The notes beneath the pieces were generated by a model. That model made no database searches and had not been told where the DNA came from. It saw nothing but the letters and a program-made list of their open reading frames with translations. Source: an uncultured Collinsella sp. (GTDB taxonomy: Bacteria; Actinomycetota; Coriobacteriia; Coriobacteriales; Coriobacteriaceae). Taken from it: 17,917 nt of DNA. Below, in pieces: positions 14,211 through 17,917 of this stretch (its first letter is position 1; each line of letters starts with the position of its first letter). The DNA lies in the NCBI GenBank assembly GCA_958427975.1, contig CAUAEH010000040.1:1-17917 (forward strand), in the 5' to 3' direction. The translations under genes and the position numbers were made by a program.

Positions 14211-15260
14211 TTAACGGACAACGTGGACGGCAGGACCGCCCGGCACCGGCTCGCACACGCGGCCGATTGTGGCGGCAACGCGCCCCTCGGCATGTAAACG
14301 ACGCGCAAGCTCACCCACATCCGCCGCGGGCGCCGCGATAAGCAAACCACCCGAGGTCTGTGGATCGTACAGCGCGTCGAGCATGCCCGGCTCCAGGTCC
14401 TCGTCGGCAGCCACGCGCGGGCCAAAGAAGTCCTGGTTGCGGTAGGAGCCCGCGGGGATAATGCCCAGGCGCGCCATGTCGAGCACTTGGTCAAAGAGCG
14501 GCACCGCCCCCGACGCAAGCTCAATCTGCACGCCCGAGCCCTCGGCCATCTCGCACGCATGCCCGATCAGGCCAAAGCCCGTAATGTCGGTGCAGCCGTG
14601 AAGCTCGAGTCCCTCGGCCAGACGAATCGGGGCCTCGTTGAGGGTGCGCATCGAGTCAAACATCAGGCTACCCTCGTCCTGCTCGATGAGCTCGCCCTTA
14701 ATGGCCGTGGTGATGATGCCCGAGCCGATCGCCTTGGTCAGCAGCAAGACATCGCCCACGCGTGCGCCGCTGTTGGCGAGCATGTGGTCGAGTGGCACAA
14801 AACCGCTCACGGACAGGCCATACTTGGGCTCGTCGTCGTTGATGGTGTGGCCGCCCGCGATGGAGCAACCCGCCTCGACGCACTTGTCGGCGCCGCCCGC
14901 CAGAATCTGACCGGCAACCTCGACGCCCAGGCAACTGGGTATGCAGAGCAAGTTCATGGCATGGCTCGGCCGCCCGCCCATGGCGTAGATATCCGACAGC
15001 GAGTTGGCCGCGGCGATCTGGCCAAACAGAAACGGGTCGTCGACCATCGGCGGAAAGAAGTCGATGGACTGCACGAGCCCCAGGTTCTCCCCTACGCGAA
15101 AGACACTCGCATCGTCGGAGGTATCGAACCCCACGAGCAGGTTATCGTTATGCACATTGGGCAAGTCGCCCAGGACCTGGGCGAGGGCTCCGGGAGCCAG
15201 CTTAGCGGCTCAACCGCTCGCGGCAGTCATAGACGTGAGCTTAATCTGATCGTCAGCCAT
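14211..15260 (-). CDS. selD: Selenide, water dikinase SelD, itself selenocysteine-containing (in-frame UGA at 15210-15212)
   Basis: SelD makes selenophosphate from selenide and ATP, the Se donor for SelA. An apparent start at MPNVHNDN (15164) would omit the catalytic N-terminus. The frame extends upstream through one TGA to an ATG at 15260 with an AAGGGGG RBS, giving MADDQIKLTSMTAASG-U-AAKLAPG. U17 and K20 fall exactly at E. coli SelD C17 and K20. Downstream, MGGRPSHAMNLL and AGGHTINDDEPKYGLSVSG are typical SelD signatures. The full product is 349 residues. The start overlaps the upstream glycosyltransferase stop by 8 nt. Sec in SelD is known in other organisms and makes synthesis of the enzyme depend on its own product. 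SelA, SelB and tRNA-Sec are not in this window. Confidence 0.94.
15168..15212 (-). promoter_or_regulatory. Candidate SECIS region of selD
   Basis: Downstream of the UGA (15212-15210) two clean stems occur: GGCTC/GAGCC around CCG (15198-15186), and GCCCAG/CTGGGC around a GTC triloop (15182-15168). Either could act as the SECIS; the first has the more usual distance from the UGA. Neither loop is a clear match to the E. coli fdhF loop. Confidence 0.5.
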
Positions 15261-16470
15261 ACGAACCCCCTTCCAACAAATCAACGACTTTAAGTATACG
15301 CCCCAGGCACGCTTCCCAAGAGACCGCTGACGGCTCGAACGTCGAAGGCGGCGCCGCAAGCGCCAGCGCGATAGCATCTGCCAGTGCGCGCTCAAACAAC
15401 GGAAGGTCGGCCGCCACGGGCGTGTCGACATCCGTCATACGCGGCGACGCCACCCACGTCACGGGAGCACCGGGAAGCATCGCCTCCATCCAGGGACGAA
15501 CGCCGGGCAAATCGGTCGCCACAACTTTGCAGCCGCACGCGAGGGCCTCGATCGTCACGAGCGGCAGACCCTCGTAAAACGAAGGCAGCACAAAGACATC
15601 GGAACTGCGGTAGGCACGCACGAGCCCATCGCTATCCAAGCGCCCCGCCAGCGTCACCGGCACATCCGAGGCCGCGGCCAAGCGCTCGATACGCGCGTAC
15701 TCGGCATCGTCCCCGCGGCCGCCCACAAGTACCAGGCCAGATGGGCGGACGCCATCGTCAATCAGCAATGACACAGCTCGAACCAGCGACTCGACGCCCT
15801 TTTTAAAGCAAATCTTGCCCACGTACACAAGCGATCCCGGCTGCCTCGCCACGCTTGCGTCGCGGCAGAAGACGCGATGGTCGTAGCCCGTCCCAATCAC
15901 GTGGATGCGATCGGCATCGACGCCGCACACCAAGCCAATCTGCTCAGCCTGCTCAGCATGGAGCGCAAAGACGGCATCGAGCCGACGAACCGCACTTACG
16001 ATGCGATCGCGCTCGAGCGCATGCGAACGCAGCTGGCGCAGGTCGGTCGAATGGCACACGGCAACAACTGGCACGCCCTGGACGCACTCGCGCGCCAATG
16101 CGGTCACCAGATACAGGTGATGGCAGAGCACCAGATTGGGCCGAAACTCAGCCACCGCCCGATTGATTGCAGCAGCAAATGCCCGCTCAAATGCCTTGAG
16201 CATCGAAGGCGTCAGGTCACGATAGCGTGTGGAGGGATAGGGCATGACATCGGACATACCGCAGATGGGAAACGGCAGCTCGGGCGACTCGAACGGTACG
16301 GCAAACACGGCAGCACGCCGGTCCAGCTCGCCTTGGGTATCACCCGGTGCCGCGCCGCAAAGCACGGCGGCGCGATGCCCCGTCTCGATCTGCTCGCGCA
16401 CGAGCGCGGCAAGGTAGGTGCCGCTGCCGGTGCTATCTGGTTTTTGTGCCGAGATATTGAGGATGCGCAT
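15253..16470 (-). CDS. Glycosyltransferase (GT4-like, GT-B fold) within the selenium operon
   Basis: A 405-residue protein of the GT-B glycosyltransferase superfamily. The N-terminus MRILNISAQKPDSTGSGTYLAALVREQIETGHRAAVL is the typical GT4 start with its glycine-rich loop. LVYVGKICFKKGVESLVRA (near 225-243) opens the nucleotide-sugar-binding half. FYEGLPLVTIEALACGCKVVATDLPG carries the EX7E motif that contacts the sugar nucleotide. There are no membrane segments or signal peptide, so it is likely cytoplasmic. Acceptor and donor are unknown. The start is taken as the ATG at 16470, 14 nt after the activator stop; an open extension further upstream only overlaps the activator gene. The 3' end overlaps selD by 8 nt, linking it to selenium metabolism. 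It could be an unrelated insertion, but the tight spacing argues against that. Confidence 0.87.
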   Translation of the reverse strand: MRILNISAQKPDSTGSGTYLAALVREQIETGHRAAVLCGAAPGDTQGELDRRAAVFAVPFESPELPFPICGMSDVMPYPSTRYRDLTPSMLKAFERAFAAAINRAVAEFRPNLVLCHHLYLVTALARECVQGVPVVAVCHSTDLRQLRSHALERDRIVSAVRRLDAVFALHAEQAEQIGLVCGVDADRIHVIGTGYDHRVFCRDASVARQPGSLVYVGKICFKKGVESLVRAVSLLIDDGVRPSGLVLVGGRGDDAEYARIERLAAASDVPVTLAGRLDSDGLVRAYRSSDVFVLPSFYEGLPLVTIEALACGCKVVATDLPGVRPWMEAMLPGAPVTWVASPRMTDVDTPVAADLPLFERALADAIALALAAPPSTFEPSAVSWEACLGRILKVVDLLEGGSYG

Positions 16471-16484
16471 GTCGCGGTACACCC

Positions 16485-17249
16485 CTAGGCCAAGGCGGTG
16501 GCGCGAATCGCCGCGCCGATCGCTCCGGCAAAGCGAGCCTGGGGCGAGGTGGTCACCGGCGACCCCAGTAGCTCGCCCAACCGCTCCACCACGAAGGCGT
16601 TCTCGCACAGGCCACCGGTCAGGTAGTACGGGGCGCCCGCGGCCTGCCCGGCCATGGTCGCCACGCGCGAGACCACGCTGTCGATCACGCCACGCGCAAT
16701 GTTCTCGCGCGGCTCACCGCGACCGATCAGGCTGATAACCTCGCTTTCGGCAAACACCGTGCACATGCTGCTGATCTTGGTGGGCTCACCGGAACGCGCA
16801 AGGTCGGCCATCTGCTGCTGGGAAATACCCAGACGGTCGGCCATGATCTCCAAAAAGCGCCCCGTACCGGCAGCGCACTTGTCGTTCATGGCGAACTTGG
16901 CCACGCGGCCACTTTTAAGCTGAATGACCTTGGTGTCCTGGCCACCCACGTCGATCACGGTGCCGTGATCGCCAAACAGGCGCACGGCACCGGTACCGTG
17001 GCAGGTGATCTCGGTCACGACCTTGTGCGCATAGGGCACGGCGACACGGCCGTAGCCGGTCGCGATCACGCGCACGTCGTCGGAAGCCACGTCATAGCCG
17101 GCCGCTGCCAGCGCCTCGCGCAGCCGCTCGGAAGCATCGACCGAGGAAAACCCGGTTGGCTGCACGCACGTCCACGCCACCGAACCCTCCCCGTCGACCA
17201 CAGCAGCCTTAGCCGCCGTAGACCCGATATCGATCCCGATCCCTATCAT
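16485..17249 (-). CDS. BadF/BcrA-type ATPase, acyl-CoA dehydratase/double-cubane reductase activator
   Basis: A 254-residue member of the ASKHA-fold activator family (HgdC, FldI, YjiL). MIGIGIDIGSTAAKAAVV is the phosphate-binding start; VIDVGGQDTKVI (near residues 97-108) is the second ATP motif. The [4Fe-4S] ligands of the homodimer are in NDKCAAGTGRFLE (Cys near 124) and SSMCTVFAESEV (Cys near 163). In known systems it uses ATP hydrolysis to deliver one very low-potential electron to its partner. The partner here is encoded immediately upstream. Length equals E. coli YjiL as I recall it. The ATG at 17249 has GGGAGAGAG upstream. Confidence 0.92.
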   Translation of the reverse strand: MIGIGIDIGSTAAKAAVVDGEGSVAWTCVQPTGFSSVDASERLREALAAAGYDVASDDVRVIATGYGRVAVPYAHKVVTEITCHGTGAVRLFGDHGTVIDVGGQDTKVIQLKSGRVAKFAMNDKCAAGTGRFLEIMADRLGISQQQMADLARSGEPTKISSMCTVFAESEVISLIGRGEPRENIARGVIDSVVSRVATMAGQAAGAPYYLTGGLCENAFVVERLGELLGSPVTTSPQARFAGAIGAAIRATALA

Positions 17250-17301
17250 GGCTCTCTCCCAATCTAAACATCAAAGACAGCGGCGCGCTCAGGCGCCTTA
17301 G

Positions 17302-17410
17302 CTCTAGGTTTCTCAGGTGCCGGAGATTGCCCCGAAAGAGGAGCGCAGCGTACTTTGGGTACGCAAGCGACGGTTTGAGGGGCAAGATCCGGTGCCTGAG
17401 GAAGCTAGAG
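17302..17410. repeat. Long imperfect palindrome between the reductase and activator genes
   Basis: The 32-nt arms 17302-17333 and 17379-17410 match at 26 positions in inverted orientation (outer end CTCTAG). An inner stem GCGTAC/GTACGC lies around 17347-17366. The unmatched positions include three that would be G-U pairs in a plus-strand RNA but A-C mismatches in the operon mRNA. The right arm contains the TAG stop of the reductase gene (17405-17407). It is probably an intergenic repeat element, unlike the one at 8975 and 10295 in sequence. It fills most of an otherwise long gap in a compact operon. Confidence 0.7.
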
Positions 17411-17917
17411 GGTTTCGATGAAGGCGGCGATGCGCGTCTCGATCTGACCCATGTCGCCGTTGCTGTAGTCGGTCTCGATCTTCATATACGGAATACCCGC
17501 ACCCCCGACGGCCTCCTGCATGCGCGTGCTCTCAACGTTGAAGGTGTGGCAGGCCTGTAGCACGCTCTCTACCACGCCATCGACATGGTACTTCTCGCAC
17601 ATGGTCAGCGTGTTTTCCATACGACCATCGTTGGGCGTCATGACCGAGCAGTTGATATCCAGGTAGCGGTCGGCGATGGCGCGCAAGATGTCGGGAGCCT
17701 CCGGGTCGATCATCATGGCCGCCGTGCGCTCGCCCGAGCAGTCGTCCATGCACACGACCACGCCGCCGTTGGACTCGATGGTGCGACCGATCTTGTTGAT
17801 CACGCCGCCCACCGGGCAACCGGTGATCAGAATGCGCTTGGCATCCGCCGCAACCGGACGCTCGCCCGCGTCGTAGGCCTCGCGCAGCTTGGCAACCTTT
17901 TGCTCCAGCTGCTGCGT
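17405..17917 (-). CDS. 2-hydroxyacyl-CoA dehydratase / double-cubane-cluster reductase-like protein (partial, N-terminus beyond right edge)
   Basis: The last 170 residues of a protein of the HgdB/FldB family are visible; the frame is open to the window edge. Recognisable segments are RILITGCPVGGVINKIGRTIE, GVVVCMDDCSGE, RYLDINCSVMTPNDGR, VDGVVESVLQACHTFNVES and IPYMKIETDYSNGDMGQIETRI. The Cys of GCP, DDC and QAC are plausible Fe-S cluster ligands. The pattern is closer to single-subunit double-cubane proteins (YjiM-like, with a YjiL activator) than to two-subunit hydroxyglutaryl-CoA dehydratases, though subunits further upstream cannot be excluded. Such proteins perform ATP-dependent, low-potential reductions. 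Substrate unknown. It is separated from its activator by 155 nt filled with a palindrome. Confidence 0.85.
   Translation of the reverse strand, partial: TQQLEQKVAKLREAYDAGERPVAADAKRILITGCPVGGVINKIGRTIESNGGVVVCMDDCSGERTAAMMIDPEAPDILRAIADRYLDINCSVMTPNDGRMENTLTMCEKYHVDGVVESVLQACHTFNVESTRMQEAVGGAGIPYMKIETDYSNGDMGQIETRIAAFIETL

Noticed and set aside
14211..15164. A short SelD starting at MPNVHNDN
   Set aside because: It would lack the catalytic Cys/Sec and Lys and has no RBS; the upstream ATG with a strong RBS gives the full enzyme through UGA.
15253..16608. N-terminally extended glycosyltransferase
   Set aside because: The extra residues overlap the activator gene, are Arg-rich and match nothing in GT4 proteins; MRILNISAQ is the normal start.

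Overview
The window looks like chromosomal DNA of a strictly anaerobic, high-GC gut actinobacterium of the class Coriobacteriia, most likely Collinsella or a close relative. This is an inference from gene content, from the GC-rich third codon positions (which create long antisense shadow ORFs) and from the protein sequences. I could not run a database search. Nearly everything is on the minus strand; only the toxin-antitoxin pair and one orphan gene are on the plus strand.

Region 1 (1-7714, minus strand) is a formate hydrogenlyase operon. Transcription order is a hydN-like polyferredoxin, fdhF, hyfA, hyfB, hyfC and hyfD. hyfD runs off the left edge, and the hydrogenase catalytic subunits should lie beyond it. 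fdhF is interrupted by an in-frame UGA at codon 140. This is the known selenocysteine position of formate dehydrogenase H, and a SECIS-like stem-loop follows it, so the gene is one intact 740-residue selenoprotein. Formate is oxidised by FdhF, electrons pass through the four-cluster ferredoxin subunits to a group 4 [NiFe] hydrogenase, and membrane subunits related to complex I may couple this to ion pumping.

Region 2 (7715-10445) is accessory DNA. It holds a 428-bp intergenic stretch with two inverted repeats, a RelB/DinJ-type antitoxin overlapping a PIN-domain protein, and an orphan AbiEi/DUF559-like gene. The orphan gene is flanked by two copies of a palindromic repeat in opposite orientation. 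One copy supplies the stop codon of the PIN gene.

Region 3 (10397-12052, minus strand) has adjacent tRNA-Pro(TGG) and tRNA-Gly(TCC) genes with a strong promoter and a terminator, then a brnQ-type branched-chain amino acid transporter.

Region 4 (12072-17917, minus strand) is a compact selenium-metabolism operon closed by a strong terminator. Order: a 2-hydroxyacyl-CoA dehydratase/double-cubane reductase-like protein (partial at the right edge), its ATPase activator, a GT4-like glycosyltransferase, selD, yedF, a DUF3343 protein and a class V aminotransferase (cysteine desulfurase family). selD carries an in-frame UGA at codon 17, the catalytic Cys/Sec position, so SelD is itself a selenoprotein. 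This operon can supply selenophosphate for the Sec-containing FdhF in region 1. The reductase/activator pair and the glycosyltransferase coupled to selD have no explained role in selenocysteine synthesis. They are the best candidate here for an undescribed selenium pathway.
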